Origin: Lachnospiraceae bacterium
Lineage (GTDB): Bacteria; Bacillota; Clostridia; Lachnospirales; Lachnospiraceae
Length of the DNA: 64,000 nucleotides
Assembly (NCBI GenBank): GCA_017427775.1
Contig: JAFRSD010000015.1
Location: 62,001-126,000 of the forward strand
Reading direction: 5' to 3'
Shown here: positions 19,761 through 29,244 of the stretch, one piece after another
How positions within the stretch are numbered: the stretch's first letter is position 1
Layout: every line of letters begins with the position of its first letter
The notes under the pieces: generated by a model
The model's database searches: none
Told to the model about the DNA's origin: nothing
Seen by the model: the letters and a program-made list of their open reading frames with translations, nothing else
Position numbers and translations under genes: made by a program

Positions 19761-20018
19761 TTACTTCGTGTATGTCGTCTTCACCGTAACGCCCTGCAGG
19801 CGGCCGATCTTTCCGGAAAGGGCCGAGATCGCGTCCTGCGGAGCATCCATCGCGATGCTGATGATGCTCACATGCTTTGCGTGATAAGGGATGCCCATAC
19901 GGCCGATGATATACTGTCCGTACTCATGCAGTAAATCGTTCATCTGTCTGACCGAATCCGAAGGATGACCTTCCGACTCTTCCACAAGAATACTCATCAA
20001 TGCAACTCTGGTTTCCAT
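19761..20018 (-). CDS. TM1266 family iron-only hydrogenase system regulator
   Basis: A small protein of 85 residues with an ACT/NikR-like fold. The start METRVALMSILVEE and the body ending GRLQGVTVKTTYTK match the TM1266 group, often annotated as a putative regulator of the [FeFe]-hydrogenase maturation system (usually near hydE, hydG or hydF). The start at 20018 is chosen for its AGAAGGAGG site 4 bases upstream. No hydrogenase or maturation gene is in the window, so it is separated from its usual partners here. Its ligand and target are unknown. Confidence 0.85.
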   Translation of the reverse strand: METRVALMSILVEESEGHPSDSVRQMNDLLHEYGQYIIGRMGIPYHAKHVSIISIAMDAPQDAISALSGKIGRLQGVTVKTTYTK

Positions 20019-20090
20019 AATCCTCCTTCTGCGTCCTCTCCGATGCAAAAAGCTTCCGGCGGCTCTTCCCGCGGACAGCCTCCCGGCTAA

Positions 20091-20125
20091 CAAAAGAAAA
20101 GGGACTGTACCGGGTACAGCCCCTT
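20091..20125 (-). terminator. Terminator of the serC-serA-AAA unit
   Basis: A 12-bp stem with one mismatch (20099-20110 and 20114-20125), followed on the minus strand by TTTTCTTTTG, lies 9 bases after the AAA ATPase gene stop. Confidence 0.88.
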
Positions 20126-20133
20126 CCGAAGTT

Positions 20134-21552
20134 CTAACAGATTGAAGCGGCCGTGATGGTAATCAGGTCCTCCGCAACAAGCGTGGACAGTACTTTATCA
20201 TCGGGGTCCTTCAGTTTTACAACACGCGTAGCGTGATTGGTGATCGCTTTTTCAAGGAAGTTACGGGCTTCACGGGCGTTAGCGAAATCTTCCGCTTTGC
20301 TTTCGATACGGTTCTTAAAGTAATTGATGGCAACGTCGCGGGCTTCGGGACTCAGTTCGTAGTCCTTGCCTTTGCACATGCCTTCGAGGATCTGAATCAG
20401 TTCCTCGGCCGTATAGTCGTCGAAACGGATGTACTTATTGAAACGGGACTTCAGTCCGGGGTTACTTTCGATGAACTTCTCCATCGGCTCGGTGTAACCC
20501 GCTACGATCACGACAAGACGGTCACGGTTATCTTCCATTGCCTTCAGCAGTGTATCAACCGCTTCCTGTCCAAAGTCGTTCTCGCCTTTGCCGACATTCA
20601 GTGTATATGCCTCATCGATGAACAGAACGCCGTCGATGGATTTGTCAATCACCTCCTGCGTCTTGATCGCCGTCTGGCCGACATAGCCGCATACGAGGCC
20701 GCCTCGGTCAACTTCCACCAGCTGGCCGCCGGACAATACGCCGAGGCCGCGGTAGATCTTACTGAGCATTCTCGCAACGGTTGTCTTACCGGTACCGGGA
20801 TTGCCGAAAAATACCATATGCTTACTGATATCCGCGGACTTCATTCCCTTTTCCTCACGCATCTTCTGCACGCGGATCAGGTCAACAAGCGACGCGATAT
20901 CCGATTTAACGCTTTCGAGCCCGACGAGCGAGTTCAGCTCCTCGAGAATCTTCTCAACGCTCTCATCGTTCTTGATATCCGCAACGGGTTTCTTCGAAGC
21001 AGTCGGTTTCGTGCGGACAACCTTAAACTGGTTCGTATAGAAGACGCCGTATTCCTTCAAAAACGTCTCCAGCATCTGCGTATACTGGCTCATACGCGCA
21101 ACCTGCTTCTCGTCCATCGACTCCTGCACGGCAAGAATCGACTGACCGAACGCCTTATACGTATCCACCAGAATCTGTGCGTTCTGGGACTGATACGGGT
21201 CGTGCGGGATCTTCTTGCCTGCGTCCGCCAGAATGAAATACTTGAGAGCCTTCGGTCGCGTCGAGCCGAAGGATCCGTTCGGATCGTTCAGCTGCTGCCG
21301 AATGGTGCGCATCTCGCTGACGGTAAATGTCAGGTTCAGATAGTCATGGATCAGACTCTGCTCTTCCATCGTGATGACGCCGTCGGCATCCTCAAGATAA
21401 ATCGCAAACTGCGCCAATTCCTGATGCAGCAGTGTCTTCAGGGTTGTCCCGAGACACAGTACCGCTCCGACATTGTAACGGCTGATGGTTGCACAGATCT
21501 CATCGCAGATCGCTATCAGTTCTTTCAGACTCTTTTCGCCTTTATCGCTCAA
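20134..21552 (-). CDS. AAA+ ATPase of the CbxX/SpoVK type with N-terminal TerB-like domain
   Basis: This 472-residue cytoplasmic protein has a helical N-terminal domain (about 1-165) containing YLEDADGVITMEEQ, a TerB-like acidic turn. A linker follows, then a CbxX/CfxQ-type AAA+ module (about 205-465). Walker A is GNPGTGKT at 250-257, the pore loop is VCGYVGQTA near 287-295, and Walker B is LFIDEA at 310-315; sensor and arginine-finger motifs (VIVAGY, SNPGLKSRF) follow. Relatives remodel other proteins (CbbX acts on Rubisco, SpoVK in sporulation), but the target here is unknown. Translation begins at TTG after GGAGGAG. It starts 25 bases after serA and likely shares its transcript. Confidence 0.85.
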   Translation of the reverse strand: MSDKGEKSLKELIAICDEICATISRYNVGAVLCLGTTLKTLLHQELAQFAIYLEDADGVITMEEQSLIHDYLNLTFTVSEMRTIRQQLNDPNGSFGSTRPKALKYFILADAGKKIPHDPYQSQNAQILVDTYKAFGQSILAVQESMDEKQVARMSQYTQMLETFLKEYGVFYTNQFKVVRTKPTASKKPVADIKNDESVEKILEELNSLVGLESVKSDIASLVDLIRVQKMREEKGMKSADISKHMVFFGNPGTGKTTVARMLSKIYRGLGVLSGGQLVEVDRGGLVCGYVGQTAIKTQEVIDKSIDGVLFIDEAYTLNVGKGENDFGQEAVDTLLKAMEDNRDRLVVIVAGYTEPMEKFIESNPGLKSRFNKYIRFDDYTAEELIQILEGMCKGKDYELSPEARDVAINYFKNRIESKAEDFANAREARNFLEKAITNHATRVVKLKDPDDKVLSTLVAEDLITITAASIC

Positions 21553-21577
21553 AGGGGTCTCCTCCGGTCTTCGTAAA

Positions 21578-22729
21578 TTACAGCACTCTTACTTTCAAAA
21601 CGCCTTCAACATCCTGGATCCGGTTGATCATGGAATCAGTGATCTTGCCGCATACATCCAGTACGCTGTACGCATAGTCGCCGCGGCTCTTGTTGTACAT
21701 ATTCTCAATGTTGAGTCCGGCTACCGCACCCGTGAACTGGCTGAGTACGTTCGGGATGTTCTTATGAAGGATACAGATACGGCTCTCAACGCGGCATACG
21801 CCTGCATCGAGTGTCGGGAAGTTAACGGAATTCAAAATGTTACCGTTCTCGATGAACTCGCGAAGTTCCTTAACGGCCATCTTCGCACAGTTATCCTCGG
21901 ACTCTTCGGTGGAAGCGCCGAGATGAGGGATTGCGATAACACCCTTCATGCCTGCGGTGCGGGCATTCGGGAAATCGGTGATGTAATGGGCAACCTTGCC
22001 GGAAGCAAGTGCCTCTTCCATTGCATCGTCGTCAACCAGAAGGTCACGCGCGAAGTTCAGGATGTTTACGCCGTCCTTCATCATCGCGATCGTGTCCTTA
22101 TTGATCATCTTCTTGGTATCATCAAGAAGCGGAACATGAACGGTAATATAATCGCACTCCTGGAAGATCTCCTCACGGGTATTTACATGAATAACGTTGC
22201 GGGAAAGCTTCCATGCGTTCTCTACGGAAATGTAAGGATCGCAGCCATATACGGTCATGCCGAGAGCGCTGGCCGCGTTGGCAACCAGAACACCGATTGC
22301 ACCAAGGCCGATCACGCCGAGCTTCTTGCCCTGGATCTCCTTGCCGGCAAATTTGCCTTTGCCTTTCTCAACAAGTTTGGCAACGTTCTCGTCGTCCTTA
22401 ATGGTCTGTACGAAATCGATACCGCCGAGAATATCACGGCTGGTAAGAAGAAGACCTGCGATCACAAGCTCCTTAACACCGTTTGCGTTGGCACCGGGAG
22501 TGTTAAATACGACTACGCCTTTCTCGGCGAGCTTGTCAAGCGGGATATTGTTAACGCCGGCGCCTGCTCTTGCAACGGCAAGAAGCTTATCGCCGAACTC
22601 CATATCGTGCATGGCCGCGCTTCTTACAAGGGCGAGCTCGGCTTCGTTAAAATCGTCCGTCTTCTCATAGTTGTTATTGAAAACATCAAGACCCACCTGA
22701 GCGATGGGGTTCAGGCATGCATACTTCAT
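21578..22729 (-). CDS. serA: D-3-phosphoglycerate dehydrogenase
   Basis: It oxidises 3-phosphoglycerate to phosphohydroxypyruvate, the first committed step of serine synthesis. The NAD-binding motif GVIGLGAIGVLVA is central, with the catalytic Arg in RAGAGVNNIP, the FAR and HVPLL segments, and the catalytic His in IPHLGASTEES. A C-terminal ACT domain (about the last 70 residues) suggests serine feedback, as in the short SerA type lacking the ASB domain. The start at 22729 is preferred over 22735 because AAGGAGA lies at proper spacing. It follows serC by 14 bases. Confidence 0.93.
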   Translation of the reverse strand: MKYACLNPIAQVGLDVFNNNYEKTDDFNEAELALVRSAAMHDMEFGDKLLAVARAGAGVNNIPLDKLAEKGVVVFNTPGANANGVKELVIAGLLLTSRDILGGIDFVQTIKDDENVAKLVEKGKGKFAGKEIQGKKLGVIGLGAIGVLVANAASALGMTVYGCDPYISVENAWKLSRNVIHVNTREEIFQECDYITVHVPLLDDTKKMINKDTIAMMKDGVNILNFARDLLVDDDAMEEALASGKVAHYITDFPNARTAGMKGVIAIPHLGASTEESEDNCAKMAVKELREFIENGNILNSVNFPTLDAGVCRVESRICILHKNIPNVLSQFTGAVAGLNIENMYNKSRGDYAYSVLDVCGKITDSMINRIQDVEGVLKVRVL

Positions 22730-22743
22730 ATTCATTCTCCTTC

Positions 22744-23826
22744 CTATGCGTTCTCTTCTTCGAACTTCTTCATGAAAGCAACGAGCTTCTCAACGCCTTC
22801 GATCGGCATAGCGTTGTAGATGGATGCGCGCATACCGCCTACGCTTCTGTGTCCCTTAAGGTTCACAAAGCCTGCCTCGGTTGCTTCCTTGATGAACTTC
22901 GCGTCGAGATCGGCATCGCCGGTTACGAAAGGAACGTTCATAAGGGAACGGGAATTTTTCTCAACGGTACCCTTGAAGAGCTTGCTCTGATCAAGGAAAT
23001 CATAAAGGATCTTAGCCTTCTTCTCGTTGCGCTCCTTCATCACCTCAAGACCGCCCTGCTTCTTGAGCCACTTGAATACCTTGCCGCAGATGTAGATACC
23101 GTAGCACGGAGGGGTATTGTAAAGGGAATCGTTGTCTGCATGCGTCTTGAACTGAAGCATCGTGGGAGTTCCGGGAAGAACGTCCTCGGTGATCAGATCC
23201 TCACGGATAATGACGATCACAACACCGGCAGGTCCGATGTTCTTCTGTGCGCCGCCGTAGATGATCGCATACTTGGAAACATCCATGGGCTCGCTTAAGA
23301 AGCAGGAAGAAACGTCTGCAACGAGATCCTTGCCCTTGGTGTTCGGGAGAGTTTTGAACTTGGTACCGTAAATGGTATTGTTCTCACAGATATAAACATA
23401 GTCCGCATTCTCATCGATCGGAAGATCGGAGCAATCCGGAATATAGGAAAATGTCTTGTCTTCGCTTGAAGCGATGCACTTTGCATCACCGAATTTCTGA
23501 GCTTCCTTGAAAGCTCTCTTAGCCCACTGACCGGTTACGATGTAATCGGCAACCTTATTCTTCATCAGGTTCATGGGGATCATCGCAAACTGAAGGTGTG
23601 CGCCGCCCTGCAGGAACAGCACCTTGTAGTTGTCCGGGATGTTCAGAAGATCACGGAGATCCTGCTCAGCATCCTTGATGATCTTGTCAAATACTTTGGA
23701 GCGGTGGCTCATCTCCATTACGGACTGACCGCTTCCCTGATAGTCGAGCATTTCTGCTGCGGCTTCCTTCAATACTTCCTCCGGCAATACAGCCGGGCCC
23801 GCGGAAAAGTTATAAACTCTTGCCAT
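22744..23826 (-). CDS. serC: Phosphoserine aminotransferase
   Basis: It transfers an amino group from glutamate to phosphohydroxypyruvate using PLP. The protein (360 residues) starts MARVYNFSAGPAVLPEEVL, the standard SerC opening, and has FLQGGAHLQFAMIPMNL for the phosphate pocket and GGAQKNIGPAG with the PLP lysine. The ATG at 23826 has a strong AAAGGAGG site. It is first in a serC-serA-AAA ATPase unit with a clear promoter. The final serB-type phosphatase is not in the window. Confidence 0.96.
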   Translation of the reverse strand: MARVYNFSAGPAVLPEEVLKEAAAEMLDYQGSGQSVMEMSHRSKVFDKIIKDAEQDLRDLLNIPDNYKVLFLQGGAHLQFAMIPMNLMKNKVADYIVTGQWAKRAFKEAQKFGDAKCIASSEDKTFSYIPDCSDLPIDENADYVYICENNTIYGTKFKTLPNTKGKDLVADVSSCFLSEPMDVSKYAIIYGGAQKNIGPAGVVIVIIREDLITEDVLPGTPTMLQFKTHADNDSLYNTPPCYGIYICGKVFKWLKKQGGLEVMKERNEKKAKILYDFLDQSKLFKGTVEKNSRSLMNVPFVTGDADLDAKFIKEATEAGFVNLKGHRSVGGMRASIYNAMPIEGVEKLVAFMKKFEEENA

Positions 23827-23938
23827 GGTAAATTCCTCCTTTAGAATATATCGGTTTACTGCCTTCCGGGCAGCTCGGTGTGTATGGCTTTTTGTGATAC
23901 CGGGAGACACTATCTGCCGATATCACCATACGGGAATA

Positions 23939-23967
23939 ATTGTATTCTTTATCCGCCGAAAAGTCAA
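23939..23967 (-). promoter_or_regulatory. Sigma-A promoter of serC-serA
   Basis: -35 TTGACT (23967-23962), 17-bp spacer, -10 TACAAT (23944-23939). The leader of about 110 bases includes a stem GTGATATCGG/CCGGTATCAC; no known riboswitch was recognised. The 23827-24195 gap also holds the trp operon terminator and nothing else identified. Confidence 0.85.
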
Positions 23968-23991
23968 TAACGCATTGTACCCTTTTCCGTG

Positions 23992-24028
23992 AAAAAACCG
24001 AGGGTGAAACATCACATTACACCCTCGG
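23992..24028 (-). terminator. Terminator of the trp operon
   Basis: A 9-bp perfect stem CCGAGGGTG/CACCCTCGG (24028-24020 and 24006-23998) followed by TTTTTT on the minus strand, about 170 bases after the trpA stop. Confidence 0.88.
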
Positions 24029-24195
24029 TCAGAATGATCATTATCGTGCGGCTTCACGCGCCGCTTTTTTGCTTTTCCGCTGCCTCCGGTCATCAGTACC
24101 GGCTGTTCATCTCGTGCAACTGCCGCGCCATCTTTTCATTCATCATAACAGACTGAAAAGAGGTTGTAAACAGATATTGCATGATTCCGGACGAT

Positions 24196-24978
24196 TTACT
24201 GCATGATCGCGTCCTTCATCGAACGCACATATTCGCCGACATGTACGGGAGCGTCCTTTCCGTAAGCGGCAATGATCTTTACGATAGCGGAACCGACAAT
24301 GACGCCGTCAGCCACCTTTGCCATGGCAGCAGCCTGCTCGGGCTTCGAAATACCGAAGCCGATGGCGCACGGAATGTCCGTGTTCCTGCGTACCTCCTCC
24401 GCTATGGAAGAAAGGTCGGTCTTGATCTCGCTTCTCGTACCGGTAACGCCGAGGCTCGAAACAAGATAGACGAAGCCCTCCGCCTCCTTCGCGATCATCG
24501 AGATCCGCTGTGCCGACGTCGGCGCGATCAATGAGATAAGCGCCACACCATGCTTCCGGCAGTACGGCAGGAACTCCTCCTTCTCCTCGAACGGCACGTC
24601 GGGGAGGATCAGCCCGTCGATGCCGGTTTCTTCGCATTTTGCGAGGAAACGCTCCGGATCATAAGAGTATATGACATTCGCGTAAGTCATGAATACGAGT
24701 GGAACGGTCACGTCTTTCCTGAGCTCTCGCACAAGACTGAAAATACGATCGGTCGTGACGCCGCCCGAAAGGGCTCTCACATTTGCCTCCTGGATGACCG
24801 GGCCTTCGGCGGTCGGATCGGAGAACGGGATGCCGAGCTCGATCAGATCGGCGCCGTTGGCGACAGCCTCTCTTACGGCAGCAGCGGTCGTTTCAAGGTC
24901 GGGATCGCCGCAGGTGATAAATGCGATGAAGGCTTTGCCGTTATTGAACGCGGATGCGATTCTGTTATTGTTACTCAT
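24196..24978 (-). CDS. trpA: Tryptophan synthase alpha chain
   Basis: It cleaves indole-3-glycerol phosphate to indole, which passes through a tunnel to TrpB. It is a TIM barrel of 260 residues with AFITCGDPD at the start, the catalytic Glu47 in [10 protein letters not shown] and a GFGISKPEQ phosphate loop. The second catalytic acid, Asp60 in Salmonella TrpA, is Glu58 here (SDPTAEGP), a conservative change. The ATG at 24978 overlaps the end of trpB by 8 bases and follows GGGAGG. It is the last gene of the operon. Confidence 0.95.
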   Translation of the reverse strand: MSNNNRIASAFNNGKAFIAFITCGDPDLETTAAAVREAVANGADLIELGIPFSDPTAEGPVIQEANVRALSGGVTTDRIFSLVRELRKDVTVPLVFMTYANVIYSYDPERFLAKCEETGIDGLILPDVPFEEKEEFLPYCRKHGVALISLIAPTSAQRISMIAKEAEGFVYLVSSLGVTGTRSEIKTDLSSIAEEVRRNTDIPCAIGFGISKPEQAAAMAKVADGVIVGSAIVKIIAAYGKDAPVHVGEYVRSMKDAIMQ

Positions 24979-26161
24979 GGATATCCTCCCCTCTGTAGCG
25001 GGCGATTGCCGCGCAGTCCTTGTCGCCGCGCCCGGAAACGGTGATGACCATGATCTTGTCCTTTCCCATGGTCGGCGCGAGTTTTCTCGCGTAAGCGACT
25101 GCGTGCGCGGATTCGATAGCCGGAATGATGCCTTCGGTTCTCGACAGATACTCAAACGCCTCTACCGCCTCCACATCTGTCACGGGTACGTACTCCGCTC
25201 TTCCGATATCGTAAAGGTGTGCGTGCTCCGGTCCGATACCCGGATAATCCAGCCCCGCGGAAATGGAATACACGGGAGCGATCTGCCCGAACTCGTCCTG
25301 GCAGAAATACGACTTCATGCCGTGGAAAATGCCGAGCTTGCCGGTAGCGATGGTCGCTGCGGTTTCCTTTGTGTTGACGCCGCGTCCGGCTGCCTCACAG
25401 CCGATCAGACGAACACTCTTATCCTCGATAAAATGATAGAAGGAGCCCATCGCGTTCGAACCGCCGCCGACACACGCGAGTACCGCGTCGGGAAGACGTC
25501 CTTCCTTCTCAAGCATCTGCTCCTTAATCTCCTTCGAGATCACGGCCTGGAAATCTCGAACGATCGTCGGGAACGGATGCGGACCCATAACGGAACCGAG
25601 ACAGTAATGGGTGTCGCTGATCCGGTTCGTCCATTCACGCATTGCTTCCGAAACCGCATCCTTCAGCGTAGCGGTGCCGGTCTTTACGGGAATGACGGTG
25701 GCACCGAGAAGACGCATGCGGTACACATTTAACGCCTGCCGCTTCGTGTCCTCTTCACCCATGAACACAACGCATTCCATGCCCATCAGTGCCGCCGCGG
25801 TTGCCGTAGCTACACCGTGCTGCCCTGCGCCGGTCTCCGCGATCAGGCGCGTCTTGCCCATCTTCTTCGCAAGAAGCGCCTGCCCGAGCACGTTGTTGAT
25901 CTTATGCGAACCGGTGTGGTTCAGATCCTCGCGCTTCAGATAGATCTTCGCGCCGCCGAGGTCCTTAGTCATCTTCTCCGCGAAGTAAAGTCTCGAGGGG
26001 CGTCCCGCGTACTCATTGAAGAGGTCTGACAGCTCCTTGTTGAAATCGGGATCGTTTTTGTAATGGTTGTAGGCTTCCTCCAGCTCATTGACTGCATTCA
26101 TCAGCGTTTCGGGAATATACTGCCCGCCGTGGATGCCGAATCTTCCGTTTGGATTGCTCAT
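24971..26161 (-). CDS. trpB: Tryptophan synthase beta chain
   Basis: PLP-dependent condensation of indole with serine to give tryptophan. The PLP lysine is Lys87 in [10 protein letters not shown], and the [12 protein letters not shown] loop and the phosphate-binding GGGSNAMG stretch are present. Length 396 and sequence style fit TrpB1, the partner of TrpA. It overlaps trpF by 4 bases upstream and trpA by 8 bases downstream, so translation is coupled. Confidence 0.97.
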   Translation of the reverse strand: MSNPNGRFGIHGGQYIPETLMNAVNELEEAYNHYKNDPDFNKELSDLFNEYAGRPSRLYFAEKMTKDLGGAKIYLKREDLNHTGSHKINNVLGQALLAKKMGKTRLIAETGAGQHGVATATAAALMGMECVVFMGEEDTKRQALNVYRMRLLGATVIPVKTGTATLKDAVSEAMREWTNRISDTHYCLGSVMGPHPFPTIVRDFQAVISKEIKEQMLEKEGRLPDAVLACVGGGSNAMGSFYHFIEDKSVRLIGCEAAGRGVNTKETAATIATGKLGIFHGMKSYFCQDEFGQIAPVYSISAGLDYPGIGPEHAHLYDIGRAEYVPVTDVEAVEAFEYLSRTEGIIPAIESAHAVAYARKLAPTMGKDKIMVITVSGRGDKDCAAIARYRGEDIHE

Positions 26162-26832
26162 AACGTCTCCTTTCTTACCGCGTCACAGAACGCCTGCATC
26201 TTCACCGGGTCCTTGACGCCGTCCGTTTCGATGCCGGAACTGACATCGACGGCAAATGGATGTACCTCGCGTATCGCTTCCGCGACCGTTCCGGGGCTCA
26301 TTCCCCCCGCGAGAAAATAAGGTCTTTCAAAGTCTTTCAAAACAGTCCTGTCAAATGCTTCGCCGGTGCCGGCTCCCGAATCTAACAGAATATAATCGGC
26401 GGACGAACGCGCTGCTTCCGCGAGAAATTTCGCTGTCTCTTTTGCTTCGGATTGCCTGTCGCTGCAGCAGGAATCTCCGTCGCTGCGGGGCTGTGCATGT
26501 CCTGTTCCGAGCCGGAACGCCTTGATGACCGGCTTGTCCGTCAGTGTCCGGAGTGTCCGGATATAATCTTCGTCCTCCGACCCATGCAGCTGGGCGATAT
26601 CGATCACGCCGTCACAAAGGAGCTTTGCGACCTGCTCCGGCGGCTCGTTCACGAAGACGCCGACAGCCTTGATGCCTTCCGCAAGAAGCCCCTTCAGGCC
26701 GGCTGCTGTTTCGGGTGTCACATACCGCTTGCTCTTCTTCGCGAAGACCAGTCCGATATAGTCCGGCCGAAGCCGGTTCGCCGTTTCGATATCTTCCGCA
26801 CGGGTCAGCCCGCACAGTTTAATCTCTGTCAT
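26158..26832 (-). CDS. trpF: Phosphoribosylanthranilate isomerase
   Basis: It converts phosphoribosylanthranilate to CdRP in tryptophan synthesis. The TIM-barrel marks are [12 protein letters not shown] with the catalytic Cys7, [19 protein letters not shown], and the catalytic-region [13 protein letters not shown]. An unusual hydrophilic insertion (about residues 110-130, containing two adjacent Cys) sits between the strand FR and the YILLDS strand. It overlaps both neighbours by 4 bases (ATGA-type junctions). Confidence 0.94.
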   Translation of the reverse strand: MTEIKLCGLTRAEDIETANRLRPDYIGLVFAKKSKRYVTPETAAGLKGLLAEGIKAVGVFVNEPPEQVAKLLCDGVIDIAQLHGSEDEDYIRTLRTLTDKPVIKAFRLGTGHAQPRSDGDSCCSDRQSEAKETAKFLAEAARSSADYILLDSGAGTGEAFDRTVLKDFERPYFLAGGMSPGTVAEAIREVHPFAVDVSSGIETDGVKDPVKMQAFCDAVRKETL

Positions 26833-27626
26833 GGTATCTGCCTTTCCGATGTTCCGCGGAGCTCCGCAAGCTTTGCTTTCCTGTCGGATGCCTTCATCAA
26901 TGTTTCGCCGACAAGCACCGCGTCAACGCCGCTTCTTCGGAGCGCTTCGACATCCTCCGCAGTCCTGACTCCGCTTTCGGAAACGAAAAGGACGTCCCGC
27001 GGTACCATTTCCCGCAGTTTCCTGCTGTTCGATGTATCTACCGTGAAATCCTTGAGGTTCCGGTTATTGACACCGATGATCCGGGCTCCCGCGCGAAGCG
27101 CCGTCTCAATTTCCGCCTCATCGTGCGCCTCCGTAAGGGCGTCGAGTCCGAGTGCATCACAGACGGAAAGGTATTCGCGTATCCGGGCTTCATCGAGGAT
27201 GGAAACGATGAGCAGCACTGCCGACGCGCCGAGGAGTTTCGCCTCATAGATCATATACGGATCAACCGTGAAATCCTTCCGAAGACACGGAATCGAAACC
27301 TGCGCCGCAATCTTCCGAAGGTATTCATCGCTTCCGAGAAACCACTTCGGCTCGGTCAGAACCGATATCGCGTCCGCACCCGCCGCCTCATAGTCCTTCG
27401 CAATGTGCAGATAGGGAAAATCCGCCGCGATCAGGCCTTTTGAAGGCGAAGCTTTTTTGCATTCACAGATAAAGGAGATTCCTTCCCGCGACAATGCCGA
27501 AGCAAATCTTCCCGGATTCTTCGGAAGCTGCTCCGCCATGGAGCGGATTGCCGCAAAGGGAAAAACCTTTTTCGCTTCCTCCGTACGGAACCGTGCATGT
27601 TCCGCAAGCTGTTCCAAAATGTTCAC
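26829..27626 (-). CDS. trpC: Indole-3-glycerol phosphate synthase
   Basis: It closes the indole ring from CdRP. Typical segments are FICECKKASPSKG with catalytic Lys, YEAAGADAISVLTEPKWF, RKDFTVDPYMIYEA, IIGVNNRNLKDF and SESGV. A GTG start at 27626 is preferred because AGAGG lies 8 bases upstream; the earlier in-frame GTG at 27635 is inside that site. The gene is separate from trpF, unlike the enterobacterial fusion. Confidence 0.95.
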   Translation of the reverse strand: MNILEQLAEHARFRTEEAKKVFPFAAIRSMAEQLPKNPGRFASALSREGISFICECKKASPSKGLIAADFPYLHIAKDYEAAGADAISVLTEPKWFLGSDEYLRKIAAQVSIPCLRKDFTVDPYMIYEAKLLGASAVLLIVSILDEARIREYLSVCDALGLDALTEAHDEAEIETALRAGARIIGVNNRNLKDFTVDTSNSRKLREMVPRDVLFVSESGVRTAEDVEALRRSGVDAVLVGETLMKASDRKAKLAELRGTSERQIP

Positions 27627-27644
27627 GTGTTTCACCTCTTTGTG

Positions 27645-28667
27645 TTACTCGGGACGGTTGCTGACCTCGATGATCTTCTCGAGCGTCTGTGCTGCCTTAC
27701 CGGAATCAATCAGCTCTGCCGCCAGTTTGATACCGTCCGCCATGCTCTCCGCTTTTCCTGCGATGTAAAGCGATGCGCCTGCGTTCATCAGAACCGCGTT
27801 ACGCTTGTGACCGGTCTCACCCGCAAGAACGGCGCGTGTGATCTTCGCATTTTCCGCAGGCGTGCCGCCCTTCAGTTCGTCCTTCGTGCAGCGGGCAAAT
27901 CCGAAGTCTTCCGGCTTCACCACTGTCGTGCGGAACCATCCGTCGCGGATCTCGCAGATCTTGGTCGGCGCGCTCATGCTGATTTCGTCGAGCTTGTCCA
28001 TGCCGTACACGACCATGCCGCGCTTTACGCCGAGGTTTACAAGAACCTGCGCGAGCGGTTCTACAAGGTACTCGTCATATACGCCGAGGAGCTGCATCGT
28101 CGGGTGTCCCGGATTCGTAAGGGGTCCGAGAATGTTGAATACGGTACGGAAACCGAGCTCCTTACGGATCGGTCCGACATACTTCATCGAGGTGTGGTAT
28201 TTCTGCGCGAAGAAGAAACACATGCCGGCTTCCTTCAAAAGCTCCACGCAGCGCTCGGGGCTCTGCTGAATGTTCACGCCGAGTGCCTCAAGGCAGTCCG
28301 CCGTTCCGCAAAGGGAGGATGCCGCGCGGTTGCCGTGCTTGGCTACCTTTACGCCGCCGGCTGCCGCAACGATGGCTGCCGTCGTGGAAATGTTAAAGCT
28401 CTGCGCGTTGTCTCCGCCGGTACCGACAATTTCGAATACATCCATACCGGTGTTAACCTGGATCGCATGGTCGCGCATGGCTGCCGCACAGCCCGCGATC
28501 TCATCGGTCGTCTCGGCTCTCGCACTTTTTGTGGAAAGGGATGCGAGAAATGCCGCGTTCTGCGTTGCCGTCGTTTCGCCGCTCATAATTTCGTTCATTA
28601 CCGCATATGCCTCATCGTAGGTGAGGTCTTCCTTGCTGACAATTTTCACAATGGCTTCTTTGATCAT
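27645..28667 (-). CDS. trpD: Anthranilate phosphoribosyltransferase
   Basis: It joins anthranilate to PRPP. The PRPP-binding [14 protein letters not shown] motif is at residues 82-95, with [20 protein letters not shown] following and [10 protein letters not shown] in the middle. Length 340 is normal for the stand-alone enzyme; it is not fused to TrpG. An AAAGGAG site precedes the ATG. It lies 13 bases after trpG and 18 bases before trpC. Confidence 0.96.
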   Translation of the reverse strand: MIKEAIVKIVSKEDLTYDEAYAVMNEIMSGETTATQNAAFLASLSTKSARAETTDEIAGCAAAMRDHAIQVNTGMDVFEIVGTGGDNAQSFNISTTAAIVAAAGGVKVAKHGNRAASSLCGTADCLEALGVNIQQSPERCVELLKEAGMCFFFAQKYHTSMKYVGPIRKELGFRTVFNILGPLTNPGHPTMQLLGVYDEYLVEPLAQVLVNLGVKRGMVVYGMDKLDEISMSAPTKICEIRDGWFRTTVVKPEDFGFARCTKDELKGGTPAENAKITRAVLAGETGHKRNAVLMNAGASLYIAGKAESMADGIKLAAELIDSGKAAQTLEKIIEVSNRPE

Positions 28668-28680
28668 GGTCTTATCTCCT

Positions 28681-29244
28681 TTATTTTAAGAAATTTCTGA
28701 GTATTTGTTTTCCATGAGGCGTCAGGATCGATTCGGGATGGAACTGCACGCCGTAAATCGGATAGTCGCGGTGCTTTACTGCCATCACCTCGCCGTCTTC
28801 GGTCATCGCCGTGACGGTAAGTACTTCGGGAATCGTATCGGGATCCGCTGCCAGTGAATGATATCTGGCGACCGGCGTCTTTTCGGGACATCCCGCGAAC
28901 AGGGGACAGTCCGTATCGAGCTTCGCAATTGACTGCTTGCCGTGCATCAGCCGTTTCGCGTAGGTCACGGTCGCGCCAAATGCGGCGCAGATCGCCTGGT
29001 GTCCGAGGCACACGCCGAGGATCGGAATCTCCGGTCCGAGTTTACACGCGGCTTCGATAATGACCCCGGCATCCTCCGGCCGTCCCGGCCCCGGTGAAAG
29101 GATGATGTGCGACGGATTTAATTCCCGGATTTCTTCGATCGTCATCTCATCGTTACGGATGACGCGGATGTCCGGATTGATCTCTCCGACATACTGGTAA
29201 AGGTTGTAGGAGAAACTGTCGTAGTTATCGATCAGCAGTATCAT
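28681..29244 (-). CDS. trpG: Anthranilate synthase glutaminase component
   Basis: A class I glutamine amidotransferase of 187 residues that supplies ammonia to TrpE. It opens [18 protein letters not shown] and has the nucleophile Cys79 in GVCLGHQAI, with the His-Glu pair in [12 protein letters not shown]. The start at 29244 overlaps trpE by 4 bases. The same glutaminase may also serve PabB, since no separate pabA is visible; that is speculation. Confidence 0.95.
   Translation of the reverse strand: MILLIDNYDSFSYNLYQYVGEINPDIRVIRNDEMTIEEIRELNPSHIILSPGPGRPEDAGVIIEAACKLGPEIPILGVCLGHQAICAAFGATVTYAKRLMHGKQSIAKLDTDCPLFAGCPEKTPVARYHSLAADPDTIPEVLTVTAMTEDGEVMAVKHRDYPIYGVQFHPESILTPHGKQILRNFLK

Noticed and set aside
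20233..21576. A 447-codon plus-strand frame opposite the AAA+ ATPase
   Set aside because: The ATPase on the minus strand has full Walker motifs; the opposite frame has none.
21485..22819. A 444-codon plus-strand frame opposite serA
   Set aside because: serA on the minus strand is complete with ribosome binding site, while this frame has no recognisable domain.
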